This document shows positions 1 to 9,696 of a DNA stretch of 64,000 nucleotides, in pieces. The translations under genes were made by a program, and so were the position numbers. The first letter of the stretch is position 1, and each line of letters begins with the position of its first letter. The DNA is from Enterobacteriaceae endosymbiont of Donacia tomentosa (GTDB lineage: Bacteria; Pseudomonadota; Gammaproteobacteria; Enterobacterales; Enterobacteriaceae). A model generated the notes under the pieces. It saw only the letters and a program-made list of their open reading frames with translations, had not been told where the DNA came from and did not search any database. Location of the stretch: the NCBI RefSeq assembly GCF_012571135.1, contig NZ_CP046216.1, positions 64,312 through 128,311 of the forward strand, in the 5' to 3' direction.

Positions 1-10
1 AATTATATTT

Positions 11-16
11 CAAGGA
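11..16 (+). promoter_or_regulatory. Shine-Dalgarno of rpsT
   Basis: AAGGAG eight bases before the rpsT ATG. It is one of the few strong ribosome binding sites in the window; others precede ackA (GGGGAG), fabF (AAGGAG) and rplT (AAGGAG). Confidence 0.7.
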
Positions 17-24
17 GTTTTTAT

Positions 25-288
25 ATGGCAAATACTAAATCATCTAAGAAAAGAATTTTAAAAACAGAAAGAAATAGAAAACACAATACTCGTTATCGTT
101 CTATGTTACGTACTTTTATAAAAAAGGTAAAAAAAAAAATATTTGACAAAAATATTAATTTATCAAAAGAAATATATAAAACTACGCAATCTGTTATAGA
201 CAGACAAGTACAAAAAGGTTTAATTCATAAAAATAAAGCAGCTCGTTATAAATCCAGATTATATAAAAAAATTATAAATATTATTTAA
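25..288 (+). CDS. rpsT: 30S ribosomal protein S20
   Basis: S20 is a primary 16S rRNA-binding protein of the small subunit. The product is 87 aa, the same length as in E. coli, and lysine/arginine-rich. It keeps MRTFIKKV-like and VDRQ..KGLIHKNKAARYKSRL family blocks (seen as LRTFIKKV near residue 30 and IHKNKAARYKSR near 67-78). The start is fixed by a strong AAGGAG site. A run of 11 A at about 129-139 lies inside the gene, encoding Lys-rich residues in frame, so it is a potential slippage site. The gene stands alone; the next gene, erpA, follows on the same strand after a 42-base spacer. Confidence 0.97.
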   Translation: MANTKSSKKRILKTERNRKHNTRYRSMLRTFIKKVKKKIFDKNINLSKEIYKTTQSVIDRQVQKGLIHKNKAARYKSRLYKKIINII

Positions 289-330
289 ATTTTATTTAAA
301 ATTTTTTTTACTATTCTCTATTTTACGTTT

Positions 331-678
331 ATGAAAATGAAAAATATGTTGATTAATAAAAATATTATTTTGACTCCAAAAGCTGCCAATCAGATAAGAA
401 AATTATATAAAAATAATAATAATATGAATTTTAGAATATTTATTATTGGTGGCGGTTGTAGTGGGTTTAAATATGAATTTATTTTAGATAAGAAAATTAA
501 TTCAAATGATGTTATAATAAAATCGTTAAATATAAATTTAATAATAGACCAAATTAGTATTCAATATTTAGATGAGAGTATTATTGATTATATTGAAAAT
601 ATTGAAGAATCTAAATTTATTATAAAAAATCCAAATATGAAAAATATTTGCAATTGTGGTTCTTCTTTTGATATTTAA
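331..678 (+). CDS. erpA: Iron-sulfur cluster insertion protein ErpA
   Basis: A-type carrier that hands Fe-S clusters to apo-proteins; plausible local clients are LipA and FNR. The 115-aa product matches E. coli ErpA (114 aa) over the whole length. The three cluster-ligand cysteines are present: C43 in GGGCSGF and C107/C109 in the C-terminal CNCGSSF motif. ErpA rather than IscA or SufA is chosen from the ending GSSFDI (E. coli GSSFSI) and the length. No clear Shine-Dalgarno is seen; ATGs at codons 1, 3 and 6 are all possible starts. Confidence 0.93.
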   Translation: MKMKNMLINKNIILTPKAANQIRKLYKNNNNMNFRIFIIGGGCSGFKYEFILDKKINSNDVIIKSLNINLIIDQISIQYLDESIIDYIENIEESKFIIKNPNMKNICNCGSSFDI

Positions 679-706
679 TAAATTTAATTAATGCAAAGGT
701 AATTTT

Positions 707-1402
707 ATGTCTAATACAAAATTAATACTATTACGTCATGGTGAAAGTAAATGGAATAAAAAAAATCTTTTTACAGGATGGAATGATATTGGATTATCTA
801 AAGTAGGGAAAATTGAAGCTATAGAAGCTGGAAAAAAATTAAAAAACAATAATTTTAAATTTGATTATGCTTATACTTCTGTCTTAAAAAGAGCTATACA
901 TACTTTATATTTAGTTTTAACAGAATTAGATCAACTTTGGATACCTGTCAAAAAAACATGGAGATTAAATGAAAGACATTATGGAGCATTACAAGGAATG
1001 AATAAAGATCAAATTGCACAAAAATATGGTGAGGAACAAGTACAAAAATGGAGACGTAGTTTTACAACAACTCCTCCCTCATTAACAATGGAAGATCTTA
1101 GATCACCAAGATATGATACTAAATATTCAAAATTAGAAGATTATCAACTACCCTTGGCTGAAAGTTTATCTACAACCTTAAAAAGGGTTATATATGTATG
1201 GGAAAATGACATTTTATATAAAATAAAAAATAGAGAGAGAATAATTATTGTTGCTCATGGGAATTCTTTAAGAGCATTAATAAAATATATTGAACAAATA
1301 GATGACAAGGAAATAGTTAATTTAAATATTCCTACAGGCATGCCTATTGTTTACGAATTTGATCAAAATTTAAAATTTCAAAAAAAATTTTATTTAAATT
1401 AA
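707..1402 (+). CDS. gpmA: 2,3-bisphosphoglycerate-dependent phosphoglycerate mutase
   Basis: Interconverts 3- and 2-phosphoglycerate in glycolysis. The phosphohistidine site RHGES (H11) and the second active-site motif AHGNSLR are intact, as are [11 protein letters not shown] and the WRR motif. The product is 231 aa against 250 in E. coli: it stops just after the YYLN-like segment and lacks the Ala/Lys-rich C-terminal tail of about 19 residues. That tail can close over the active site in this family, so kinetics may differ, but the fold and catalytic residues are complete. Start supported by AAAGGT upstream. It is convergent with pta, with only 25 bases between the two stop codons. Confidence 0.96.
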   Translation: MSNTKLILLRHGESKWNKKNLFTGWNDIGLSKVGKIEAIEAGKKLKNNNFKFDYAYTSVLKRAIHTLYLVLTELDQLWIPVKKTWRLNERHYGALQGMNKDQIAQKYGEEQVQKWRRSFTTTPPSLTMEDLRSPRYDTKYSKLEDYQLPLAESLSTTLKRVIYVWENDILYKIKNRERIIIVAHGNSLRALIKYIEQIDDKEIVNLNIPTGMPIVYEFDQNLKFQKKFYLN

Positions 1403-1427
1403 GTAATATATAAATAAATTATACATT

Positions 1428-3566
1428 TTATGTTTTAATTTTTGATTGTAAAATAGTTACAGCAATAGTATAAATTATATCTTCAACAGAAGCACCACGT
1501 GAAAGATCATTTATTGGTTGATTTATTCCTTGAAGTATAGGTCCTATAGAAATTATATTAGAAGATCTCTGTACTGCTTTATAGGTTGTATTTCCAGTAT
1601 TAAGATCTGGAAATATAATAATATTTGCATTACCTGCAACTAAAGAATTTGGTGCTTTATATTTCCCAATTTTTTCATCTACAGCAGCATCATATTGTAA
1701 GGGTCCATCTATAATTAAATCCGGGAATTTATTTTGTAAAAATTTAGTTGCTTTATGTACTTTTTCAACTTCTATTCCTGAACTGGAATTTCCTGTAGAA
1801 TATGAAATCATTGCTATTTTAGGTACTATATCAAATAATTTGGCTGTTTCAGCAGATTGTATTGTTATTTCAGCCAATTGTTTATAATTAGGATTTGGGT
1901 TAATAGCACAATCACCATATATTAATACATTTTTAGGTAATAACATAATAAATATTGATGATATTATAGAATAATCAGGCGAAGTTTTAATAATTTGCAA
2001 TGCTGGTCTAATAGTATTAGCTGTTGTTGTATTTACACCAGCAACAATACCATCAATTTGATTTGTTTTTAACATCATAGTAGCTAAAAAGATATTATCT
2101 TTTAATAATTTTTTTGCATCATATTCAGTTAAACATTTATGTTTTCTCATTTTAACTAATAAATCAATATAATTATTTCTGATTAAATCAGGATCAATAA
2201 TATTAATATTTGTATTAAATTTTATTTTATTTATTTTAAAAATACTCATTATTTCTTTTTTTTTTCCAAAAAGTACACAATTAGCTATTTTTTGATAGGA
2301 GCATATGGATGCTGCTTGTATAATACGTAATTCATTACCTTCTGGTAATAAAATAGTTTTTCTTATTTTAGATGCTCGTTCTACCAAATTATATTTAAAA
2401 ATATAAGGTGAAATATAAAATTTATAATTTAAATATTTTTTATAATGAAAATTTTTTGGAATATGTTGAGATATATAATTAATAATATTTAAAATTAATT
2501 TTTTATCTTGAATGGGAAAATCATATTTGTAAAAATTTACTAATTTTAAATTAATTTGACAAATATTGTCTTCTAAATATAAAATAGTTATGTTTTTTTT
2601 AATAGCAATTTTAATAATTTTGTTAAAAATAATATTGTTGTATATTTTATTTTTTTTTTGAAAATCGATAAAAAGTAAAGCATTAAAAAAAATTTTTTTA
2701 CTTAAAAAATTATATATTTTTTCTAAAATTTTTTTATTTTTTATTGAAAAAATTATTAAAGATTGTAAAAAAAATTTTTCTTTTAAAAAGAAATTTTTAT
2801 CAAAAAAAATAATATACTTAATTCTATTTTTTTCAATAAGATTAATAACATTACAATTCAAATAATTAAAAATTTCTTTTAAATTAATTCCAAATATATT
2901 ATTTTTTAGCCATGGTATATATGTAATTTTCTCTTCCGTTATTGAAAAAATATTATTTTGATGAATTGTTTTATTTTGAATATTATTCAATTCAAAATTA
3001 TTTAAATTTTTAAAAAAAATATTAAAATATCTTTTTTGGAAAATTTCTTTTATAAAAAAAAATACACTTCTTGAGTTATAATTATATATTTTTTTTTTAA
3101 AAATAATATCAATTTTAGATTTTATTTTTTTAAAATTTTTATTTTTTGATAATATAGATGTAATAAATATTATTTCTACATTAAATATATTAGCTATTTT
3201 ACAGTTTAAATCAAACATTAATTCTTTAACATATACAGGTATTAATCCTTCAATAAAAATAACATCAGTATTATTTTTATTTTCATAATATTTTTTTATT
3301 ATTAAATTTATAATATTATTATATTCAATATCATTATTAAATACTTCTATCTTGTTTATATTTAATGAATCAATAGATTCTATATTAGAATATTTTTTTA
3401 AAATTTGATTAGTATGATTAAAATCATAATTTTCTATTTGAGAAATAGGTTTAAAGAATTTACATTTTAATTTTTTTTTTTGTAAATAATGTAATAAGCC
3501 TATACTCATACTTGTAAAAAAATGATTATCAATATCTACTGGTATAGACATAATAATTCTTACCAT
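1428..3566 (-). CDS. pta: Phosphate acetyltransferase
   Basis: Converts acetyl-CoA and phosphate to acetyl phosphate; with AckA it makes ATP and acetate. About 712 aa, the same size as the long enteric Pta (714). The N-terminal ATPase-like and DRTGG-type regions are very diverged and Lys/Asn/Ile-rich. The C-terminal catalytic domain (from RKTILLPEGNE, about residue 405) is well conserved: YGDCAINPNPN, STGNSSSG, DGPLQYDAA, FPDLNTGNTTYKAVQRS. A GTG two codons upstream (3572) is possible, but ATG at 3566 gives MVRIIMSIP, matching the E. coli start, and is preceded by AGAGG. It follows ackA after a 34-base gap, an ackA-pta operon as in E. coli. Confidence 0.96.
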   Translation of the reverse strand: MVRIIMSIPVDIDNHFFTSMSIGLLHYLQKKKLKCKFFKPISQIENYDFNHTNQILKKYSNIESIDSLNINKIEVFNNDIEYNNIINLIIKKYYENKNNTDVIFIEGLIPVYVKELMFDLNCKIANIFNVEIIFITSILSKNKNFKKIKSKIDIIFKKKIYNYNSRSVFFFIKEIFQKRYFNIFFKNLNNFELNNIQNKTIHQNNIFSITEEKITYIPWLKNNIFGINLKEIFNYLNCNVINLIEKNRIKYIIFFDKNFFLKEKFFLQSLIIFSIKNKKILEKIYNFLSKKIFFNALLFIDFQKKNKIYNNIIFNKIIKIAIKKNITILYLEDNICQINLKLVNFYKYDFPIQDKKLILNIINYISQHIPKNFHYKKYLNYKFYISPYIFKYNLVERASKIRKTILLPEGNELRIIQAASICSYQKIANCVLFGKKKEIMSIFKINKIKFNTNINIIDPDLIRNNYIDLLVKMRKHKCLTEYDAKKLLKDNIFLATMMLKTNQIDGIVAGVNTTTANTIRPALQIIKTSPDYSIISSIFIMLLPKNVLIYGDCAINPNPNYKQLAEITIQSAETAKLFDIVPKIAMISYSTGNSSSGIEVEKVHKATKFLQNKFPDLIIDGPLQYDAAVDEKIGKYKAPNSLVAGNANIIIFPDLNTGNTTYKAVQRSSNIISIGPILQGINQPINDLSRGASVEDIIYTIAVTILQSKIKT

Positions 3567-3600
3567 ACACACATACCTCTAATTAATTTATTTTATAAAA

Positions 3601-4809
3601 TTAAATATTAATAATTCTAAATGTATCTTGTGCAATAATTAATTCTTCATTTGTTGGAATTACTAGTATTGGAATACTACTATTTTTTTTATTAATAAAA
3701 CCAGATTTTCCTAATTTCATATAATTATTTAATTCTTTATCAAGAAAAATACCAAAAATTTTTAATTTTTTTATTGTTTTTTCTCTAATTAAAATACTAT
3801 TTTCTCCAATACCACCTGTAAAAATAATCGCATTTATTTTTTCTTTTAATAAAATAGTATATGATGCTATGTATTTAGATAAATTATGAATAAATATTTT
3901 AATAGCTCTTTTTATTTTTTTATTTTTGGAATAATAATTTTCAAGATATCTAAAATCACTTGTTAAGTGTGTTAATCCTAACACACCTGATTTTTCGGTT
4001 AATATTTTATAAATTTTATTAATTTTAATATTTAATTCATTTTTCATGTAAAAAATAATAGCAGGATCAATATTACCACATCTTGTACCCATAACTAAAC
4101 CTTCTAAAGGAGTTAATCCCATTGAAGTATCGATACTTTTACCATTATAAATGGCTGTAATTGACGAACCATTTCCTAAATGGCATGAAATACAATTAAA
4201 TTCATTTAGTGAAATATTTAATATTTTTGCAGCAGTTTTAGATACATATTTATGACTTGTTCCATGCGCTCCATAACGACGTATTTTATATTTTTCATAA
4301 AAATGAATAGGTAATGCATATAAATATGCTGTTTCAGAAAGTGTCTGATGAAAAGAAGTATCAAAAACAGCTACTTGCTTATTTTTTAAATGAGGTATAA
4401 TTTTACTAATTTCTTTAATCCCTATTAATTGAACAGGATTATGTAAAGGAGCAAATATAGATGCCTGTTTTATGCCTTCTATACTTTTAGAATTAATTAT
4501 TACAGAATCTGTAAAGTTTTCTCCACCATGTACTATACGATGCCCTATCCCTATAATTTTATTATATATATTAGGATATTTCATTAAAATTTTTTTTACT
4601 AAATAATTTAAAATAATTTGATGATTAGTAATAGAATTAAATTCTATTTTTTGTTCATTATGGTTTATTATCCACTTAATATAAGAATTTTTATTATTAA
4701 AATATTCAGAAATTCCAAATAACAATCTTTCTTTTGTTAGTGGATTTATAACTGAAAATTTTAAAGAAGAACTACCACAATTAATAACAAATATTAATTT
4801 TATTGACAT
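3601..4809 (-). CDS. ackA: Acetate kinase
   Basis: Transfers phosphate from acetyl phosphate to ADP, yielding ATP and acetate. The 402-aa product (E. coli 400) keeps the ASKHA-fold motifs: VINCGSSSLKF at the N-terminus, GHRIVHGGE, FDTSFHQ, YGAHGTSH, HLGNGSS, and TGGIGEN near the C-terminus. Start supported by GGGGAG eight to nine bases upstream. First gene of ackA-pta. In a small genome this pair is a cheap ATP source and may be the main acetyl-CoA outlet. Confidence 0.97.
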   Translation of the reverse strand: MSIKLIFVINCGSSSLKFSVINPLTKERLLFGISEYFNNKNSYIKWIINHNEQKIEFNSITNHQIILNYLVKKILMKYPNIYNKIIGIGHRIVHGGENFTDSVIINSKSIEGIKQASIFAPLHNPVQLIGIKEISKIIPHLKNKQVAVFDTSFHQTLSETAYLYALPIHFYEKYKIRRYGAHGTSHKYVSKTAAKILNISLNEFNCISCHLGNGSSITAIYNGKSIDTSMGLTPLEGLVMGTRCGNIDPAIIFYMKNELNIKINKIYKILTEKSGVLGLTHLTSDFRYLENYYSKNKKIKRAIKIFIHNLSKYIASYTILLKEKINAIIFTGGIGENSILIREKTIKKLKIFGIFLDKELNNYMKLGKSGFINKKNSSIPILVIPTNEELIIAQDTFRIINI

Positions 4810-5050
4810 ATCTCCCCTTAAAAAATTAAATAAATTTTATAAAAATATTTCTTAATATAATAAATATTATTTTTAAATAAGATAAATATTAAAAAAATTA
4901 ATAATTAACACACTTCTTATTATTATATAGAAAAAATTATATAATAATATATTATTAAATAATAAATTTTTTTTTAAAAAATATATACAAAAATAATTTT
5001 TTTATATATGATAAAAAAGTTTGATAATGTAAAATTATTGTGATAATAAT

Positions 5051-5122
5051 GGCGCATTGGCAGAATGGTTTATGCGGAGGATTGCAAATCCTCTTATTTC
5101 GGTTCGATTCCGGGATGCGCCT
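5051..5122 (+). tRNA. cysT: tRNA-Cys (GCA)
   Basis: Cloverleaf with acceptor stem GGCGCAT/ATGCGCC, discriminator T (as expected for Cys), anticodon GCA in the loop ATTGCAAAT, and T-arm GGTTCGATTCC. CCA is not encoded. Followed by tRNA-Leu after 32 bases; in E. coli the order is glyW-cysT-leuZ, so glyW has been lost from this cluster. Confidence 0.97.
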
Positions 5123-5154
5123 TTTAATTTTACTTAATATATTATATATATATT

Positions 5155-5242
5155 GCCCAGATGGTGGAATAGGTAGACACAAGGGACTTAAAATCCCTCG
5201 GCATTTAATATTGCTGTGCGGGTTCAATTCCCGCTCTGGGTA
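5155..5242 (+). tRNA. leuZ: tRNA-Leu (TAA)
   Basis: Class II tRNA with long variable arm. Acceptor GCCCAGA/TCTGGGT (G1-T72 as in E. coli leuZ), discriminator A, anticodon TAA in loop CTTAAAA, T-arm GGGTTCAATTCCC. Same strand and order as E. coli cysT-leuZ. Confidence 0.97.
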
Positions 5243-5243
5243 T

Positions 5244-5283
5244 AAAATTTTTAGGGTGAGTGTTTATTTTTTTTAAAAATTTT
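5244..5283 (+). terminator. Possible terminator of the tRNA pair
   Basis: AAAATTTTTA at 5244-5253 is exactly complementary to TAAAAATTTT at 5274-5283, directly after tRNA-Leu. The stem is purely A/T, so stability is low; assignment is inferential. Confidence 0.35.
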
Positions 5284-5371
5284 ATTATTCTTTTCAATTG
5301 TTTTATTATAATAAGTAAAAATTTTTGATTTTTATCTATCTAAAAAACTATAATAATAATTTTTATATACA

Positions 5372-5695
5372 TCATGAAATAAATATAAATATAAAGAGAA
5401 TAAAACTATAAAATAATCTTTCAATATTCCAAAAAAACAATCTTAATATTTTATTTATATAATTTAAAAATGATTTTTCTATTTTTTTATTTAAAAAAAT
5501 ATTAATTAAATTAACTAAAAATAAAATAAACAAAAATATTATAAAATGTAAAGCAATTTTTGTTATATAAAAAATACTAATTTTATATTTTATATTTATA
5601 AAATATAAAATATATCAAAATTATTAATATTTTTTTATAAAACCTCTATAAAAATTATATATAGAAAACATAAATATTATTATAATAATCCATCA
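5372..5695 (-). pseudogene. cvpA: Decayed cvpA (colicin V production / membrane protein)
   Basis: Two overlapping open stretches on the minus strand read as halves of CvpA. The upstream part (from about 5692 down, an ATG at 5671) gives a hydrophobic run then NFYRGFIKKILIIL, matching the E. coli SLIRGFVREALSLV block. After a frameshift the second part, open down to TGA at 5372-5374, has two hydrophobic helices flanking NKKIEKSFLNYINKIL, matching E. coli GQLVEKTGLSGTDRVLG. No poly(A) run lies at the required shift point and the first frame has stops, so decay is likely rather than slippage. Context agrees: in E. coli truA-dedA-accD-folC-dedD-cvpA lie in this order and strand; everything between truA and cvpA is gone here. 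Confidence 0.62.
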
Positions 5696-5857
5696 TAGAT
5701 ATATTTCATAACAAACTTTTGCTATAATGAAATTTTTATGATCTTCAAATATTAAAGGTAATAAAATATTAAATTAGATTACTGTATAACATGTTTTATA
5801 TTATAAATATTTATATTTATTTTTATTAAAATAAGGAAATTTTTATCCTACAGTTAC

Positions 5858-6688
5858 TTATACTAATAAGTTTTTTAAAAAAAAATATGAATTATAATTA
5901 ATACAAGGAATACAAAAATAATCTGGATATTTGACTTCAACTAAAAATAAACCATTGGGTTGGACTGTTGCTGCAGCTTTTGTTCTATCTTTTATTTGTA
6001 ATAATTCTAATAACCAATTTTCTTCTTTATTTCCAATACCTATTTCTAATAAACTTCCTACAATATTACGTACCATATGACATAAAAAAGCATTCGCACG
6101 TACGTCAATTATAACATAATTTCCGTATTTATTAATGTTAAAATTAAATATTTTTCTAAAAGAATGAGAAGATTTATCCTTCCCTGATTTAAATGATGTG
6201 AAATCATTTTCACCTAATAAATATTTTGTTGCCCTTTTCATTTTTTCAATATTTAAATTATATTTATATGTGGTAACTAAATTATTAAATAATGCTGATC
6301 TATACTGATTAATATATATAATATAATAATATCTACGAGAAATAGCACTAAATCTAGCATGAAATGCTTTTTGTACAGGAACAACCCAATTTACAACTAT
6401 ATCTTTTGGTAATAAACTATTTATTCCCAAAATCCAGGATTTATTATTTCTTATATTATAAGTTTCAAAATGAACTACTTGTCCTAAACTATGTACTCCT
6501 ATATCGGTCCTACCAGCACAAAACACTTTTATTTTATGATTAGCTATTTTACTAATAGCTTTTTCTAAATATTCTTGTATAGTTTTTTTATAAAAATTTT
6601 TTTGTTTTTGCCAACCATGATAATTACTACCATTATATTCTATACCCAATGCAAATTTATATTTTTTTTTATAATTAATATTTATCAT
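5858..6688 (-). CDS. truA: tRNA pseudouridine(38-40) synthase
   Basis: Isomerises uridines 38-40 in the anticodon arm of many tRNAs. The 276-aa product (E. coli 270) carries the catalytic aspartate D62 in CAGRTDIGVHSLGQVVHF and later motifs FHARFSAISRRYYY and FLCHMVRNIVGSLLEIG. The N-terminal YNGSNYHGWQKQ motif is intact. Monocistronic by spacing: the next minus-strand gene upstream is absent and dacA diverges. Confidence 0.96.
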   Translation of the reverse strand: MININYKKKYKFALGIEYNGSNYHGWQKQKNFYKKTIQEYLEKAISKIANHKIKVFCAGRTDIGVHSLGQVVHFETYNIRNNKSWILGINSLLPKDIVVNWVVPVQKAFHARFSAISRRYYYIIYINQYRSALFNNLVTTYKYNLNIEKMKRATKYLLGENDFTSFKSGKDKSSHSFRKIFNFNINKYGNYVIIDVRANAFLCHMVRNIVGSLLEIGIGNKEENWLLELLQIKDRTKAAATVQPNGLFLVEVKYPDYFCIPCINYNSYFFLKNLLV

Positions 6689-6876
6689 TTTAAGTTTACA
6701 AATCTTAGTATATAAATTTATTTATTTTTTATTTAAAAAATTTTATTTCATTAAAATTTTAGTTACATTTCTAAAAAAATTATATAAAATAATACTTTTA
6801 TAGATATAATTAAAAATTTTTTTAAAAATTTATCACAAAATCTTTTACTATATAATCATAACGAGCCATAAATATA

Positions 6877-8091
6877 ATGAAAATAAAGAAAAAATATAAT
6901 AAAATAAATAAAAAAATTGTTAAAGTATTAACTACTACATTTATAATATATTCAACGATAATTAGTGCAAATGAAAATATTTTTGATGTAATATCTCGTC
7001 CTTGCATCAATTCTAAATCATATATTTTAATAGATTATAATACAGGTACAGTATTAACAGAAAAAAATGCTGATAAACACCAGAAACCTGCAAGTTTAGC
7101 AAAAATTATGACTAGTTATGTTATAGGTAAAGCAATAAAAACAGGAAAAATAAAACGTAGTGATATTGTAACAATTAGTAATAATGCCTGGGCTACAGGT
7201 AATCCCTTGTTTTCCGGATCTTCATTAATGTTTTTAAGAGTTGGAGATCGTATTTCTGTAGAAAAATTAATAAAAGGAATTATATTACAATCAGGAAATG
7301 ATGCTTGTGTAGCTATGGCAGAATATGTATCTGGGAAACAAAAAAAATTTATAGATTTAATGAATTTTTATTCTAAAAAAATAGGATTAAAAAATACATA
7401 TTTTAAAAATGTACATGGTTTAGATATACCAGGACAATATACTTCAGCAAGAGATATAGCTATTTTAGGGCAGGCATTAATTCATGATCTACCTCAAGAA
7501 TATTCTATATATAAAGAAAAAAATTTTACATTTAATCATATACATCAAAATAATCGTAATTTATTATTATGGGATAATTCTTTAAATGTAGATGGGATAA
7601 AAACTGGTCATACTGAAATAGCCGGATATAATATGATAGTTTCTGCAACAAAAAATCATATGCGATTAATTGCTGTTATTTTAGGTGATAAAACAGAAGA
7701 AGATCGAAAAATAAATAGTAAAAGATTATTAAATTGGGGTTTTGAAACTTTTAGAACAATAAATCCAATAAAAAAAAATCAAAAAATTGCTGCACTCCCA
7801 ATATTATATGGTAGATATGGTACTGTTAATATTGGAATTAATCAAAATGTATATCTAACAATTTTAAAAAACCAAGAAAAAAAAATAAAAATTATATATC
7901 ATATTTCAAATAATAAAATTTTTGCACCGGTACATAAAAACAAAATATTAGGTAGTATGACTTTTATAATTAATAATCATATAGTAAACACATATCCATT
8001 AGTTGCTTTGAATAAAGTACCCAAAGGTAATATTGTATTCTGTTTTTTAGATTATATTAGGTTAAAACTAAATAAATGGATACATCAATAA
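6877..8091 (+). CDS. dacA: D-alanyl-D-alanine carboxypeptidase (PBP5 type)
   Basis: Trims the terminal D-Ala of peptidoglycan pentapeptides in the periplasm. The 404-aa product (E. coli DacA 403) has a Lys-rich N-terminus and hydrophobic stretch at 14-30 that reads as a signal peptide, then the penicillin-binding motifs: SxxK (S73-x-x-K76 in PASLAKIM), SGN in LQSGNDACVAMA and KTG in VDGIKTGHTE. The C-terminal end (LDYIRLKLNKWIHQ) can form the amphipathic membrane-anchoring helix of PBP5. dacA rather than dacC is chosen because lipB and lipA follow, as in E. coli dacA-ybeD-lipB-lipA; ybeD is missing. Its presence implies a retained, modified cell wall. Confidence 0.94.
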   Translation: MKIKKKYNKINKKIVKVLTTTFIIYSTIISANENIFDVISRPCINSKSYILIDYNTGTVLTEKNADKHQKPASLAKIMTSYVIGKAIKTGKIKRSDIVTISNNAWATGNPLFSGSSLMFLRVGDRISVEKLIKGIILQSGNDACVAMAEYVSGKQKKFIDLMNFYSKKIGLKNTYFKNVHGLDIPGQYTSARDIAILGQALIHDLPQEYSIYKEKNFTFNHIHQNNRNLLLWDNSLNVDGIKTGHTEIAGYNMIVSATKNHMRLIAVILGDKTEEDRKINSKRLLNWGFETFRTINPIKKNQKIAALPILYGRYGTVNIGINQNVYLTILKNQEKKIKIIYHISNNKIFAPVHKNKILGSMTFIINNHIVNTYPLVALNKVPKGNIVFCFLDYIRLKLNKWIHQ

Positions 8092-8118
8092 ATAAAAATA
8101 TATTTTTTATAATAAATT

Positions 8119-8754
8119 ATGTATAAAAAAAATTTCATTATACGTTATCTAGGAATAGAACCATGGAATATAACTTATAAAAAAATGTGTGATTTTTCAT
8201 TAAATAGGTTTAATAATTCATTAGATGAAATATGGTTAGTTGAACATACTCCTGTATTTACAAATGGAAGAGCATCAACTATAAATAATATGATAAATTA
8301 TCATCATAATATTCCTTTATTTAGTAGTGACAGAGGAGGTAAAATTACATATCATGCTCCAGGTCAACAAATTATGTATATCTTAATAAATATAAAAAAA
8401 AGAAATCTTAATATAAGATCTTTGATTTTCTTACTGGAAAAAACAATAACAAATATCTTATTATATTTTAATATTCATTCAGACAAAAATATTAATAATC
8501 ATACTCCTGGGGTATATATTAATAAAAAAAAAATAGCATCTATAGGATTAAAAATATCTAAAGGATATACGTCACATGGTATTTCTTTTAATGTAAATAT
8601 GAATTTATCCCCTTTTAAATATATTTATCCCTGTGGTTTTAAAAAATTAAAAATGACTCAATTAAAAAATTTTGTCCCTAATATTAAAATATCTATAATT
8701 AAAAAATTATTAATACGTGAATTTATTTTTTTAATTAATAAATACAATTTTTAA
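8119..8754 (+). CDS. lipB: Octanoyl-ACP:protein transferase
   Basis: Transfers octanoate from ACP to the lipoyl domains of 2-oxoacid dehydrogenases and GcvH, the first step of lipoate synthesis. 211 aa (E. coli 213). Motifs seen: DRGGKITYHAPGQQIMY, GVYINKKKIASIGLKI (with the catalytic lysine region) and the catalytic cysteine in YPCGF near residue 173. It lies 27 bases after dacA and 72 before lipA. Uses the ACP and fatty-acid intermediates made by the fab genes in this window. Confidence 0.96.
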   Translation: MYKKNFIIRYLGIEPWNITYKKMCDFSLNRFNNSLDEIWLVEHTPVFTNGRASTINNMINYHHNIPLFSSDRGGKITYHAPGQQIMYILINIKKRNLNIRSLIFLLEKTITNILLYFNIHSDKNINNHTPGVYINKKKIASIGLKISKGYTSHGISFNVNMNLSPFKYIYPCGFKKLKMTQLKNFVPNIKISIIKKLLIREFIFLINKYNF

Positions 8755-8826
8755 ATCAAATAGTATTAATTTTTTATTTATAATATTATATATTCCACTT
8801 ATCTCGACTAAAAAAATTTATATAAC

Positions 8827-9696
8827 ATGAAAGAAAAATATTTAAAAAAACCAAATTGGATTAAAATTAAATTTTTAGCAAAACATAATAATAAAATAAA
8901 AAAAATTAAATCATTTATTAAAAATAATGGTTTACATTCTGTATGTGAAGAAGCAGCTTGCCCTAATATTATGGAATGCTTTAGTAAAGGGCAAGCAACA
9001 TTTATGATATTAGGTAATATATGTACTAGAAATTGTCTATATTGTAATATTAAACATGGTAGACCTTTTCAAGGATATAATAAAAATGAAGCATTAAATT
9101 TAGCAAATACTATTCATCAAATGAAATTAAAATATGTTGTAGTTACTTCTGTTAATCGTGACGATCTACACGATGGAGGTGCAACGCAATTTGCTGACTG
9201 TATAAAACAAATACGTCAAAAAAATACTAATATAAAAATAGAAATTTTAGTTCCTGATTTTAAAAATTGTATAGAAAAAGCTTTAAAAATTATTAGTAAT
9301 TCTTTACCCGATGTTTTCAATCATAATTTAGAAACAGTAGAAAATTTGTTCCATAAAATAAGACCTGCTGGCAACTATCAAAAATCATTAATATTATTAA
9401 AAAGATTTAAACATTATTTTCCTAAAATTTTGACAAAATCAGGATTAATGGTAGGTTTAGGAGAAAAATTTACAGAATTATTAAAAACAATTCAAGATTT
9501 AAAAAATAACGGAGTTGATATACTAACTATAGGTCAGTATTTACAGCCAAGTATAAATCATTTACCTGTATATAAATACATTAGTATTGCGGAATTTAAT
9601 CAAATAAAGAACATAGCAAATAATTTAGGATTTAAAAAAGTAGTATGTGGTCCTTTTATTCGTTCTTCATATAATGCAGAAAATTATTCTCATTAA
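8827..9696 (+). CDS. lipA: Lipoyl synthase
   Basis: Radical-SAM enzyme that inserts two sulfurs into octanoyl groups. Radical-SAM cluster ligands C66, C70 and C73 (CTRNCLYC) and auxiliary-cluster ligands C40, C45 and C51 (CEEAACPNIMEC) are all present; the conserved terminal RSSY motif is seen as FIRSSYNAE. 289 aa against 321 in E. coli, the difference being a shorter N-terminal extension ahead of the first cluster motif. Depends on Fe-S supply (erpA). Confidence 0.97.
   Translation: MKEKYLKKPNWIKIKFLAKHNNKIKKIKSFIKNNGLHSVCEEAACPNIMECFSKGQATFMILGNICTRNCLYCNIKHGRPFQGYNKNEALNLANTIHQMKLKYVVVTSVNRDDLHDGGATQFADCIKQIRQKNTNIKIEILVPDFKNCIEKALKIISNSLPDVFNHNLETVENLFHKIRPAGNYQKSLILLKRFKHYFPKILTKSGLMVGLGEKFTELLKTIQDLKNNGVDILTIGQYLQPSINHLPVYKYISIAEFNQIKNIANNLGFKKVVCGPFIRSSYNAENYSH

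Larger units (their letters stand above)
5243..5857. other. Intergenic region between tRNA-Leu and truA
   Basis: 615 bases with no intact gene. It holds the weak A/T stem after leuZ and the cvpA remnant at 5372-5695. I recognise nothing in 5284-5371 or 5696-5857; these are A/T-rich and full of stops in all frames. Confidence 0.6.

Noticed and set aside
707-1402. gpmA as a truncated pseudogene
   Set aside because: Only the C-terminal tail is absent; all catalytic motifs and the reading frame are intact.
5040-5276. An open frame running through both tRNA genes
   Set aside because: It is produced by the structured tRNA sequences; the cloverleaf and E. coli synteny explain the region fully.
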